A stretch of 64,000 nucleotides of DNA from Longibaculum muris (GTDB taxonomy: Bacteria; Bacillota_I; Bacilli_A; Erysipelotrichales; Coprobacillaceae), in the NCBI RefSeq assembly GCF_004343035.1, contig NZ_SMCQ01000001.1:245671-309670 (forward strand). Reading direction: 5' to 3'. A program made the translations under genes and the position numbers. The notes below the pieces were generated by a model that was given only the letters and a program-made list of their open reading frames with translations, did no database searches and was not told where the DNA came from. Positions 27,817 through 36,568 of this stretch are shown piece by piece (position 1 is the first letter of the stretch; the number at the start of each line of letters is the position of its first letter).

Positions 27817-28566
27817 GTGAGATTATTATATTTGGATCAATCAGCAATTGATGATTTAAAAATGAATTATTCAATATACGAAAATCATTTTTTTGACGAA
27901 ACTAATGAATGGTTTTTAAAAAAGTTCAATGAAAAAGGATGGATTAAAGAATCTAAAATTCAATGTAAAGATTTTGAATTGAATTATGATGAAGATTTTA
28001 ATGTTTCGGATAGGAAAAATATAGAAATACTTTACGAAGCATTGAATGATCTAAATCCTGCCAATGCATTGGATGAACGATTATGGGCTGGAATGTTGTT
28101 TGGTCAATTTTGGAAGTATGTAAAATATAGAAGAGCGGAGGCGTTTAAATCTGGAGATGAAAGAGAGATACTGAATTCCTTTCTTTTCCTTCGTGGTACA
28201 AAAAGGAGTTGTTTTATAAATTGTTTATCTAGATTATGGTGGGCTGGTTACTTACTATATGACAACAAGAATTCATATCACTATAAGGCGATTGATTTAA
28301 TCACAGAAAGTGCTTTTTCTTCAAATATAATGCTATTGTCATCAAGTAATTTTATGGCAAATAAATCTTTGGCATTAGGGGTAATGGATTGCATAAGTTC
28401 TCGTAAAGAAAAAGGAGAAAAAATTGGAAGATATCATTTTGTTGAAGCCAATAAATATTTGAATTGCTTAGGTGGAATAACTTTGCTGGATACAATGACA
28501 AGAGAAGAAGTTCAGAGTATTGTTAATGAAAGATTAAATAAAGTATATGGAAATATTCGAATTTGA
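27817..28566 (+). CDS. Uncharacterised protein (possibly DUF6339), partner of the GHKL ATPase
   Basis: Protein of 249 aa from GTG at 27817; the alternative GTG at 27808 overlaps the upstream stop but sits only one base from AAAGGA. A central conserved-looking block LNPANALDERLWAGMLFGQFWKYVKYRRAE is followed by RGTKRSCFINCLSRLWWAGYLLYD. The DUF6339 name comes from memory and was not checked. It is helical and soluble, with no catalytic signature seen. Last gene of the ATPase operon. Confidence 0.55.
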   Translation: MRLLYLDQSAIDDLKMNYSIYENHFFDETNEWFLKKFNEKGWIKESKIQCKDFELNYDEDFNVSDRKNIEILYEALNDLNPANALDERLWAGMLFGQFWKYVKYRRAEAFKSGDEREILNSFLFLRGTKRSCFINCLSRLWWAGYLLYDNKNSYHYKAIDLITESAFSSNIMLLSSSNFMANKSLALGVMDCISSRKEKGEKIGRYHFVEANKYLNCLGGITLLDTMTREEVQSIVNERLNKVYGNIRI

Positions 28567-28709
28567 TATATATTTTTCCCTCTATTATAAAAAAGCTTTA
28601 CCAAGAATTAAAACTGATTTACTGAACTTTATTATTATAAAACATGATTTTCATATGCTTAAAATATCCTTAATAGAACTATTTGTTACGAATCGTATAA
28701 TATAAACAA

Positions 28710-29144
28710 ATGAAGCATCAAAAGTTAAATACTACACAAGAAGTTTCTAAACGTATGAAAGCATTGAGTATTAAAAAAAGTAAGGTAGAATCTGTTCTTG
28801 CGAAAGCATTATGGAAAAGGGGATATAGATATCGGTTAAATTATAAAAAATTGCCGGGAACACCGGATATAGTGTTAGTTAAATATAGAATTGCAATTTT
28901 TGTTGATGGTGAATTTTGGCATGGTAAAGATTTTAATATAAATAAGGAAAAATTAAGAAATAATAAGTCATACTGGATAGAAAAGATAGAAGAAAATATT
29001 CAACGCGATATAAAGAATGATAATTTACTACGTCAAATGGATTGGATTCCTCTTCACTTTTGGAGCAATGATGTAAAAAAATATTTAAATTATTGTTTAG
29101 ATGAAGTAGAAGATGTTATCTACGAGATTAGTTGCAGAGAGTAA
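28710..29144 (+). CDS. vsr: Very short patch repair endonuclease Vsr
   Basis: Nuclease of 144 aa that nicks next to T:G mismatches arising by deamination of 5-methylcytosine. Family blocks are all present: TTQEVSKRMKALSIKKSKVE, LWKRGYRYRLNYKKLPGTPDIVL with the catalytic Asp, IAIFVDGEFWHGKDF, and the C-terminal WIPLHFWSNDV. The ATG has no Shine-Dalgarno; TATAAT at 28696-28701 lies only 8 bp upstream, so the mRNA may be leaderless. Biologically it fits the nearby GATC C5-methyltransferase. Confidence 0.92.
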   Translation: MKHQKLNTTQEVSKRMKALSIKKSKVESVLAKALWKRGYRYRLNYKKLPGTPDIVLVKYRIAIFVDGEFWHGKDFNINKEKLRNNKSYWIEKIEENIQRDIKNDNLLRQMDWIPLHFWSNDVKKYLNYCLDEVEDVIYEISCRE

Positions 29145-29232
29145 TTTATTATTGATAGTGATTTGTATTTTGTAATAATCACTAAAGCTATAATCGATTA
29201 TAAAATTAAAAAACATAATAAGGTGGTGAATC

Positions 29233-29802
29233 ATTACGAAAAATAATTATAAAACATTGGAGACATCAGTAAGACGAAGTTATGCAAGTGTTGTGTGGTC
29301 GCATAAGATTCAAGAAAAACAATGTGATATTTATACAAAGCAATATAGATATTTAGAAACACTAAATATTATTGCTGCGTCTACGACATCGGTTGGAATA
29401 TTATCATTAATATTTACTAATCAATTTTGGATTAAAATAATATCTGCAATTTTATCATTTGTTACAATATTTGTGAGTGCTTATTTTAAATCGTTTGATT
29501 TACATCAGATGACTTTAAGTAATAAAACTACAGCAAATAAACTGTTATGTATTCGAGACCAATTATATTTAATCATTCTAAAAATACACATGGAATGTGA
29601 TTCTGCAGATGATTTACTAATACAATACGAGAAAACACTTGAAGAATTAGATAAAATATATCAATCTGCTCCGAATACTACAGATAAGGCGGTAAAGTTG
29701 GCAAGAAAAGCTTTAAATGTAAGTAAAGATAATACTTTTACAGAAGATGAAATAAATGCATTTCTTCCTGATGAACTGATAATGGAGGGAAAATATGAGT
29801 AA
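29233..29802 (+). CDS. SLATT-domain 2TM effector of a CBASS-like system
   Basis: Membrane protein of about 189 aa with two adjacent hydrophobic segments (LNIIAASTTSVGILSLIF and IISAILSFVTIFVSAYF, about residues 47-90), then a helical cytoplasmic tail. This is the SLATT architecture, thought to form pores or leak the membrane when a nucleotide signal is made. The start is unusual: AAGGTGGTGA is placed to serve ATT at 29233 (protein begins TKNNYKTLE), while the first standard codon is TTG at 29257 without a ribosome binding site. It overlaps the CD-NTase gene by 8 bases. Confidence 0.75.
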   Translation: MTKNNYKTLETSVRRSYASVVWSHKIQEKQCDIYTKQYRYLETLNIIAASTTSVGILSLIFTNQFWIKIISAILSFVTIFVSAYFKSFDLHQMTLSNKTTANKLLCIRDQLYLIILKIHMECDSADDLLIQYEKTLEELDKIYQSAPNTTDKAVKLARKALNVSKDNTFTEDEINAFLPDELIMEGKYE

Positions 29803-30610
29803 TTTAGTTTGTAAGCATGGAGAAATAATAGCTTTAGATATTAGAAGTAAGATTTCGCAAAGATACCATACTGTCACAAAAGCAATCAATAAAGAATTTT
29901 GGAATAGTTATAGTGACACTGCTAACAGTTTATATGTTGGATCTTATGGAAGGGGTACAGCAATAGATACAAGTGATTTAGATATTTTAGTGTGTCTCCC
30001 AGAATCAGAATACTATCGTTACGATGCGATGAAAGGTAATGGTCAATCAAGATTGTTGCAAAGTGTTAAGAATGCAATATTAAATGTATATCCGAGAAGT
30101 GATGTACGAGCTGATGGACAAGTAGTAAAAATTAACTTTTCAGATGGAATGAAGTTTGAGATATTACCCGCATTTAAGGTGTTTGATTGGTTCGGTAATT
30201 GGACAGGAACATATAAATATCCTGATACAAATATGGGTGGAAATTGGAAATCTACAAATCCTAAAGCTGAACAAGATGCTATGGCAAGCAAAAATAAGAG
30301 TAGTAATGGTTTGTTATATGATACTTGTAAACATATTCGTAGAATAAGAGATGACCATTTTAGCAGTTACCATTTATCGGGAATTGTGATTGATAGTTTT
30401 GTTTATAATGCTATTGGAGGATGGCGATGGTCTGAACCGGGAAGTACTTCTTCTGCAACAATAGGTTCATATGAGCAGGTCTTGATTGATTATTTTAATA
30501 GCCACCTTTTTTGGGGGCTTCCTATAAATGCTCCAGGTAGCAATGACTTAGTTTCTACTGATACGAGTATTGAATGTTTGAAAAAAGTACTTGATTATAT
30601 GACTAAATAA
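29795..30610 (+). CDS. CD-NTase (SMODS-type cyclic oligonucleotide synthase)
   Basis: Nucleotidyltransferase of 271 aa. The pol-beta signature GSYGRGT (residues 49-55) is followed by the catalytic pair in DTSDLDILV (Asp61, Asp63); a third acidic residue is Glu122 in KFEILPAF. The region WSEPGSTSS and the helical C-terminus fit DncV/CdnB-like enzymes. With the SLATT protein it forms a minimal two-gene CBASS-like unit: infection sensing, signal synthesis, membrane damage. No Cap2/Cap3 or HORMA/TRIP13 genes are present, so it would be a type I CBASS. GGAGGG precedes the ATG. Confidence 0.85.
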   Translation: MSNLVCKHGEIIALDIRSKISQRYHTVTKAINKEFWNSYSDTANSLYVGSYGRGTAIDTSDLDILVCLPESEYYRYDAMKGNGQSRLLQSVKNAILNVYPRSDVRADGQVVKINFSDGMKFEILPAFKVFDWFGNWTGTYKYPDTNMGGNWKSTNPKAEQDAMASKNKSSNGLLYDTCKHIRRIRDDHFSSYHLSGIVIDSFVYNAIGGWRWSEPGSTSSATIGSYEQVLIDYFNSHLFWGLPINAPGSNDLVSTDTSIECLKKVLDYMTK

Positions 30611-30615
30611 AAAAC

Positions 30616-30659
30616 GATCACACCAGAGAAATTAATACTCTAGTGTGGTCATTCTTTTT
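30616..30659 (+). terminator. Terminator of the CBASS-like operon
   Basis: GATCACACCAGAG pairs with CTCTAGTGTGGTC (with G-T pairs) and is followed by ATTCTTTTT. Confidence 0.8.
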
Positions 30660-31021
30660 AAAAGTTCGTTTAAAGATTGTTACTAACAATTGATTTTATT
30701 CAATTTCTAATTTTGCTTTCTAAATTCTAACATATTTTGAGTATATTATAAAATTCAGAATATTTTATAAAATCTGATTATACTTTTAATAGGTATTAAA
30801 ACTTAAATATTAACCATTGAGATAATTTGTATGCATTAGACAAAAATAAATTGAAAAATGTATTAAAATTTAATATTTGACGATACCTTTTCGCTACCAA
30901 CATATTATAAAACTTTTATAAGAGAAGTAATAAATAGACAAAATAACAATATTTGACATGAAACGTTAACAAATATGTTAACTATAATCGTTTCATTTCG
31001 GAGTTTGAATAGTTGAAGCCA
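30660..31021. other. AT-rich intergenic region with a nested palindrome
   Basis: No credible gene. At 30953 TTGACA is followed by a nested inverted repeat: TGAAACG (30959-30965) with CGTTTCA (30989-30995), enclosing two GTTAAC hexamers (30965-30970 and 30977-30982). It looks like an operator or an attachment-type site at the edge of the integrase remnant; nothing else was recognised. Confidence 0.4.
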
Positions 31022-31062
31022 TGCTGTAAAGTCCTTAACCATAGGGTTTTACAGCTTTTTTC
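31022..31062 (+). terminator. Terminator near the integrase end
   Basis: GCTGTAAA pairs with TTTTACAGC, with CC/GG further inside, followed by six Ts. Confidence 0.7.
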
Positions 31063-31093
31063 TGTTTTTATTGCATATTACTTATTGCATTTT

Positions 31094-32275
31094 TTATTTG
31101 ACTTCTCTGTGGTAGATGGCAGTGTGCTGATTGCTGGTATAATTTGCAATGCTTTGTGAAGCTGGTTTATATTGCAAAATGCTAGTCAATTTATTAGCAA
31201 CTTCAAGATTAGTGTTGGGATATAAATGTCCATATGTTCCCAGCGTGGTCTGTATCTTTTCATGTCCCAGACGTTCCTTGAGTAGCAACGGGTTTTCTCC
31301 CATACTGATAAGCAGCGAAGCATGGGAATGGCGTAACGCATGAATTTTAATACGATGGACACCAGCTAATTTCGCAAGTTTTCCAATGCTCTAGGTAGGG
31401 TGGTTTTACTGGTAGGCGTACCATTATAACTTAAAATCAGTTTGCATTTTGGGAGGATTTTTTGTTGCACTTCTTTCCATACTTTTAGTTCATTGATAGT
31501 ATCAGCATCAATGTATAGGGTGCGGATGCTTGCCTGTGTTTTAGGCTCAACAAATTTGTAATCAGTCATGGTTTTGTAATACAGAGTTTTTGTAATACTT
31601 AACATTCCTGTTTCAAAGTCTATATCACTCCATTGCAGAGCAGCGGCTTCACCAATACGCATACCTGTCATAAATAATAGCCAAAATGACATAAATAGGT
31701 AGTGTTCGTAGTAATCACCTTTATAAAGCAAAGAAATTACTTTTTGAAATTCTTCCAACGTCCAAAAGTCAACCTTAGTCTTTTTACTCTTGATATTTCC
31801 TATCATTCGTGAGGGGTTCTTTTTTGCTAAACCGAGAACAATCGCTCTATCAAATGCAATAGAGAGCATACCTTGTACTATGCGAATGTAGTTGGGACTG
31901 AATTCTTTTGTTATTTTCAGTTGCCAGTTTTGAACATTGATAGGCTCTATCTCATCTGTAGCCATTTTATAAAAATACTTAAAATGTTTTTTATGGTAGA
32001 ACAGCGATTTATGTATGTGCTTTCCTTGACTTGTGTTTTATACCAAGGAAGATAGGTTTCTTCAATAAATTGTTGGAAAGTCACTTTACTTTTCTAATCT
32101 GTTAATTCATCTACCGAGGTCAAAAAAAGCTTTGAATATTCTTCTTTGCTTCTTTTTTTGTTTTGAAACTGCTACGGTATTTTTGTATTTGTTTACCTGT
32201 AATCGGATCATAACCTAAATTTGCTCTAAAATAATATGTTCCGTTATTTACTTTTTTAATAGGGTCTTTTGCCAT
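31094..32275 (-). pseudogene. Tyrosine integrase of an ICE/transposon, broken by frameshifts
   Basis: Three same-strand fragments line up with one Tn916/ICE-type integrase of about 390 aa. The AP2-like N-terminus (MAKDPIKKVNNGTYYFRANLG) stops after KNIQSFF, and the SAM-like core continues in another frame (VTFQQFIEETYLPWYKTQVK). The catalytic domain (TGMRIGEAAALQWSDID) ends at LENLRN in a TAG made by loss of one base. The rest then continues in a third frame with HALRHSHASLLISMGENPLL and GHEKIQTTLGTYGHLYP. All active-site residues are still encoded, so decay is recent, but no intact protein can be made. Confidence 0.85.
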
Positions 32276-32312
32276 AATTTCACTCCTTACATAGAAATGC
32301 AAGAAGTACAAA

Positions 32313-32507
32313 TCAATCTTGTTTTTCAGTAAGTGATATCCCTAATAATTCTTCTACGGCTTCTTTAGGAACTCTATCCAGTTTACATGACTGATAATAA
32401 GTATGTCCTTTAGCAATCATAAGTTTTTTGGCTTCTCTTATGATGTCTGCTGCAAAAGAAGTTCCATAGCCTAGTGCTATTAAGTCTTTTTTTGTTACAG
32501 TAACCAT
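32313..32507 (-). CDS. DUF3173 family protein (ICE excision/regulation accessory)
   Basis: Protein of 64 aa (MVTVTKKDLIALGYGTSFAADIIREAKKLM ... RVPKEAVEELLGI) of the DUF3173 type that regularly precedes integrase genes of Gram-positive ICEs and has an excisionase-like helix-turn-helix. ATG at 32507 has AAAGGAGG four bases upstream; the in-frame ATG at 32522 contains that site. It is followed by the decayed integrase. Confidence 0.75.
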   Translation of the reverse strand: MVTVTKKDLIALGYGTSFAADIIREAKKLMIAKGHTYYQSCKLDRVPKEAVEELLGISLTEKQD

Positions 32508-32632
32508 AATCCTCCTTTCCATAGGCTAGATAAATGAAACCTCAATATCTGTCTATTATTACAACAAGTTTTAAGCAAATATGCCCTATTAAATTCGCAT
32601 TTCTTGCAAATCGTTGATATTATAAATTATGG

Positions 32633-32886
32633 GTAATCAAACAGTCCAGAGGCTCACGGGAGTTCCACCCCTGCATACACGGTGCAGCTATATCCTTTGC
32701 GTGCGACGCTTCAAACGCTCAAGCTAAGGCTATATAGGAGTATCATTGTAGGATATGTAGCGTCATGGCTCACGACCGTTCCAGAGGTCGCTTGCGGAAC
32801 ACAAATAGGTATCGCTCACTTACAGGTGTAAGGTCAAGGCGTATTTGTCCGCAGGCTCGGCACATATCTAAAGTATTTGATTACCT
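32633..32886. ncRNA. GC-rich structured element bounded by a 10-bp inverted repeat
   Basis: About 250 bp of clearly higher GC than anything nearby, with no open frame. The ends pair: GGTAATCAAA (32633-32642) with TTTGATTACC (32877-32886). Inside are GCTATATCCT with AGGATATGTAGC, GACC-GGTC, CTTAC-AGGT-GTAAG and CAAATA-TATTTG. The layout says structured RNA or a folded single-stranded element belonging to the ICE remnant. Strand and class are not known. Confidence 0.5.
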
Positions 32887-32954
32887 TATTCAATTTTCAA
32901 AGAGCTATAATTGGGGAATCTGAAATGAGGTGGTAGGACACTCCCGAATACCAT

Positions 32955-33074
32955 TTATTTCACTTTGACTTCAAAATCTAAAATTGCCTTAATCAATGCA
33001 GCTCTTATTCTACCTTTCAGTTCCATATCAACCACGATATACATATTTCCGTGTTCATCATAGAAAGGTTGATG
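32955..33074 (-). pseudogene. C-terminal remnant of an unidentified ICE gene
   Basis: On the minus strand 39 codons read HQPFYDEHGNMYIVVDMELK and then GRIRAALIKAILDFEVKVK before a stop; upstream is an in-frame stop at the edge of the IS3 element. The composition is clearly protein-like, but I cannot name the family. Confidence 0.45.
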
Positions 33075-33171
33075 CTAGAATAGAAACCGTACTAGTTAAA
33101 TGGAAGAATTAAAGCATCATGTGGTATAATGTCATTAATTATTATCATTAGAAAGCAAGAGGTATTTAATT

Positions 33172-33462
33172 ATGACTAAACCAACATTTACTGATGAATT
33201 TAAACAGGGAGTTGTTCAATATGTCCTTGATCACCCAGATGAATCTAAAGTATCAATTGCCAAGCGTTTTGGCATTGCTGACAGTACTATTCATAAATGG
33301 ATGAAAGATGCTGATAAAAATAATGGAACTATTGTTTCAAGAGGTTCAGGTAATTTCTCAAGTGATGAGGCTAAGGAAATTGCTCGATTAAAAAAAGAAC
33401 TTAAAGATACTCAGGATGCACTCGATGTCCTAAAAAAGGCTATTGGCATACTGGGAAAATAA
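33172..33462 (+). CDS. IS3-family transposase OrfA
   Basis: Protein of 96 aa: an N-terminal helix-turn-helix (FTDEFKQGVVQYVLDHPDESKVSIAKRFGIADSTIHKWMKDA) and a C-terminal leucine-zipper-like helix (AKEIARLKKELKDTQDALDVLKKAIGIL). It binds the IS ends and is joined to OrfB by a -1 frameshift near its stop (GGGAAAATAA). GCAAGAGG lies upstream of the ATG. Confidence 0.85.
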   Translation: MTKPTFTDEFKQGVVQYVLDHPDESKVSIAKRFGIADSTIHKWMKDADKNNGTIVSRGSGNFSSDEAKEIARLKKELKDTQDALDVLKKAIGILGK

Positions 33463-33948
33463 TCAAGCAGGATCTGTATTATCAGGTAAAAATCAAAAAA
33501 CAGGATGATAAAACAGCTTCCATTTCCAGTATGCTTGAAAAACTAGAATTAAGCAAATCAGGTTATTATGATTACGTTAACAGAAAACCTTCCAACCAGA
33601 AAAAAAGAAAACAAGAACTTAGCGAAAAAATAAAATCAATTCATGAGGAATCACATGAGATATATGGTGCCCCAAAAATAACTGCAAAATTAATTCAGTC
33701 AGGGATTAAAGTCAGTGAAAAATATGTAGGGAATATTATGCGAGAAATCGGTATAAAAGCACATTATATCAAGCCTTATACAATGACCACTAAAGACTGC
33801 GATTTCTCACCTAAGCTAAGAAACATCCTAAAACGTAATTTCAATCCTGAAAGACCAAATTCAGCGTGGTGTACAGATATCACATATATATGGATACAGG
33901 AAGATGGATTTGTGTATCTGACGAGTATAATGGATTTATATTCAAGAA

Positions 33949-35119
33949 AATAAATCCTCAAAGAAATGTTTTTAAAACCTAAATAACGGTTTTTATTCAA
34001 TGTTATTGAAAACATCAACTCTTTTTATCAGATATAATATAAGTATCTAATGAAAGAGAGGTACCTTCAATGACTAACAATGACGAACTATTTCAACAAT
34101 TTATCGATGATTTTAAGAAATTAGATTTATCATCTCTTGATGAACTTTATTCTCAGTTTCATGATTTCTATCTTGAACAGGAATTTGATAAATTCTTCAA
34201 AAAAGAAATTCATGATATTCAATCACAACATATTGTTTGTCCTGATTGTGGATGTAAACACATCACAAAGGCTGGTTTTGACCAATTTGGTGATTAACGC
34301 TACAAATGTCATAATCATGACTGCAAAAGAACAACTTTCACTTTGAAAAGAAATACATTGATGTATTATAGTAAATCTTCTAAGCAACAATGGCTAATCT
34401 TCTTTGAATGTCTTTTTCATGGTGAAACCATCAAAACAACTATGGATAAAGTTGGAATCTGTGAAAATACAGTTCTTGCATGGAGACACAAGACAATGTA
34501 TTTGATTTTTAAAATGTTAGAACACGATAAGCTGGAGGGTGAAGTCGAAATGGACGAAACCCTTTTTGGCTATCATACAAAAGGTAAACTTAAGGAAATT
34601 GATGTTGAAAAGCCTAAAAAGAGAGGAATCTCAGAAGATAAAATTAGTGTAGCGTGTGCAATTGATGAAAAAGGAAAAACAATCATCAAGGTCATCAATC
34701 GAGGAAGAGCTACAAGCAAGTCATTAATAGATACATTCAATGGATATATCGATAAATCGAATTTGGTCATAAGTGATAGCTTAAGATCATATCACAAGGT
34801 ACAAAAGACATTGGGATATGATTGGATAAAGATACCTTCAGGTAAATCATCATATAAAGGCTATACGCTAGATAGAGTAAATTCATTGCATGGAAATATT
34901 AAAATGTATATAGGACATTTAAGAGGAGTAAGTGTATCTTTTCTTCAAGGATATTTATCATTATATGAATTAATACAAAGATATCCCAGATATTATCAAA
35001 GAAAATCATATAGAGATATAGTTTTAAAAATCATGACTACAGCTATGCCTTATAGAGGCAGTGATTTTGACGAGACTTTTTCTTACGTTTAACTAGAAAC
35101 ATTTCTTTGAGGATTTATT
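33949..35119 (+). mobile_element. IS1595-family element inserted into the IS3 orfB
   Basis: About 1.17 kb with perfect terminal inverted repeats: AATAAATCCTCAAAGAAATG at the left and its complement at the right. ATTCAAGAA flanks it on both sides (33940-33948 and 35120-35128), which is the target duplication (8-9 bp; the exact length is ambiguous). Confidence 0.85.
34070..35092 (+). pseudogene. IS1595-family (ISXO2-like) transposase with a nonsense codon
   Basis: One frame interrupted once. The first 75 codons hold the zinc-ribbon start (IVCPDCGCKHITKAG), then TAA at 34295-34297, and the same frame continues RYKCHNHDCKRTTFTL, GEVEMDETLFGYHTKGK (DDE Asp-Glu region), NLVISDSLRSYHKV and the C-terminal LHGNIKMYIGHLRGVS. 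Relatives have Q-R-Y-K-C here, so CAA to TAA is the likely mutation. The element can therefore move only if supplied with transposase in trans. Confidence 0.8.
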
Positions 35120-35652
35120 ATTCAAGAAAAATAATAGCCTGGAAACTAACAAGAACAATGGAGGTAGATGAAGTGTTGAAATGTCTTGAAGAAGCAAAAG
35201 CAAGGAGAAAGGCAGATAATCCAATAGTGATTCATAGTGATAGAGGTGTACAATTCACATCGAAAAAATATTATGATATGACAGTTGGAATGATCAGCAG
35301 TTATTCAAAAAAAGGGAATCCCTGGGATAACGCATGTATAGAATCATTTCATGCATTAATTAAAAGGGAATGGCTAAACAGGAAGAAAATCAATGATTAT
35401 GAAGAAGCATATCAGAAGGTGTTTGAATATATAGAAGGGTTTTATAACACAGTAAGAATTCATTCACACTGCAATTACCAATCACCAAACAAATATGAAA
35501 AAAACTTCAATTCGAACAAATTAAATTAAAATTTCTTACATTTTAGTTGTCCGAAATCTTGACATAGTACCAAAAGTATTGCAAGATATGATTTTGATAA
35601 GGCAGAAGATATTTATCATCAATTAGAATTATTATATCCAAAGCGCTATGCA

Positions 35653-36090
35653 ATGTTAGAAGAAATGAAAATAGAAAGATCTTTATCAGTTCAATTAATT
35701 GATATTATTTTTGCAATTGAAAATTCCTCTAATCATGTAACAAGTTATTATAACAAGAAAACACAAAAAATTATTTCGCTTTTTGAAGAACTTATTGATC
35801 AAGACTTAATTGATGAAATAGATGAAAATTGGGATCAATATATTGCATTGCCATCTTCATATGATGTTCATGAATATCAAATTATGCAAGATTTTATTCT
35901 TAATCTAAAAAATAAAGATATAAGAGATCAATTATGGAACACGATTCATGGAAAAGGTGCTTTTCGTCGTTTTAAAGATTTAGCGGCACGCTTTGGTGTT
36001 CTTGAAGACTGGTTTTTGTATTTAAATCAACAATACAGAAAAATAGCTATCAAATGGTGCAGAGAAAACAATATCATATATGTAGAATGA
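35653..36090 (+). CDS. UPF0158 family protein, 5' end probably lost to the IS3 element
   Basis: The 145-aa frame covers a full UPF0158 domain: LIDIIFAIENSSNHVTSYYN, YIALPSSYDVHEYQIMQDFI, GKGAFRRFKDLAARFGVLEDWF and AIKWCRENNI. The open frame continues upstream without a start (RYDFDKAEDIYHQLELLYP) until the IS end at 35572, and no ribosome binding site precedes the ATG at 35653. So the original N-terminus was probably removed. Function of UPF0158 proteins is unknown. Confidence 0.7.
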   Translation: MLEEMKIERSLSVQLIDIIFAIENSSNHVTSYYNKKTQKIISLFEELIDQDLIDEIDENWDQYIALPSSYDVHEYQIMQDFILNLKNKDIRDQLWNTIHGKGAFRRFKDLAARFGVLEDWFLYLNQQYRKIAIKWCRENNIIYVE

Positions 36091-36507
36091 AAAATAGAGA
36101 AGAGGAAGATATATGGAATGAAGTATAGCACAATCAGTAAGGAAGGAATTTATATATGAGGTTTATAGTAAAAATATATTAAAGACTAATTGGAAATATT
36201 ACTAAAAATGATATTATCAATATATTAATAATTGTTTACAATTACATGAATAAGTAGGCTATTTCTAAGTATAATTTTGATTTTTATGATTTCATAATAA
36301 TTGTTGAAATACTTGACAAAACATTAAAAAATGTTGTTTATATCATATAAATTTAAAAATTAGTATTAATAACTGCTATATTTTATCTAGGTTAAACAGC
36401 AACATATGATGTATTGCAACCAAAAGAAACAATAAAAGGTTGAGTGAAATTACATGCGATTACTAATAATATATGATTTAAGTCTTATTAAATATTTTAA
36501 ACATTTA
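36091..36507. other. AT-rich intergenic region with an orphan promoter
   Basis: No gene is supported. TTGACA at 36313-36318 is followed by the inverted repeat AACATT-AAAA-AATGTT (36320-36335) and a TATA-rich stretch, which looks like an operator-bearing promoter, but no frame or hairpin gene follows it. Confidence 0.35.
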
Positions 36508-36537
36508 TTGCTTATTATAATGTATCCATGTTACAAT
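36508..36537 (+). promoter_or_regulatory. Promoter of the trigger-factor-like gene
   Basis: TTGCTT and TACAAT with an 18-bp spacer, about 30 bp before the start codon. Confidence 0.5.
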
Positions 36538-36568
36538 ATGCCTATGTTAAATTGAAAGGAAACGAATA

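Larger units (their letters stand above)
33531..35529 (+). pseudogene. IS3-family transposase OrfB, disrupted by an IS1595 insertion
   Basis: The 5' part (33531-33953) gives LELSKSGYYDYVNRK, HEIYGAPKITAKL and WCTDITYIW (first Asp of the DDE triad). It is cut at LYSRK by the inserted element, whose end supplies the stop. The 3' part resumes at YSRKIIAWKL (about 35120) and carries VIHSDRGVQFTS (second Asp) and NPWDNACIESFHALIKRE (Glu). Removing the insert and one target copy restores the frame. Confidence 0.85.
33087..35572 (+). mobile_element. IS3-family insertion sequence, interrupted by a second IS
   Basis: Contains the IS3-type orfA/orfB pair. The right end reads TCTTGACATAGTACCA and the left end near 33089 begins GTACTAGTTAA, a partial inverted match (GTACTA..GT.AA), so the terminal repeats are imperfect and the left limit is approximate. 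The element separates the ICE remnants from a 5'-truncated UPF0158 gene. Confidence 0.65.
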
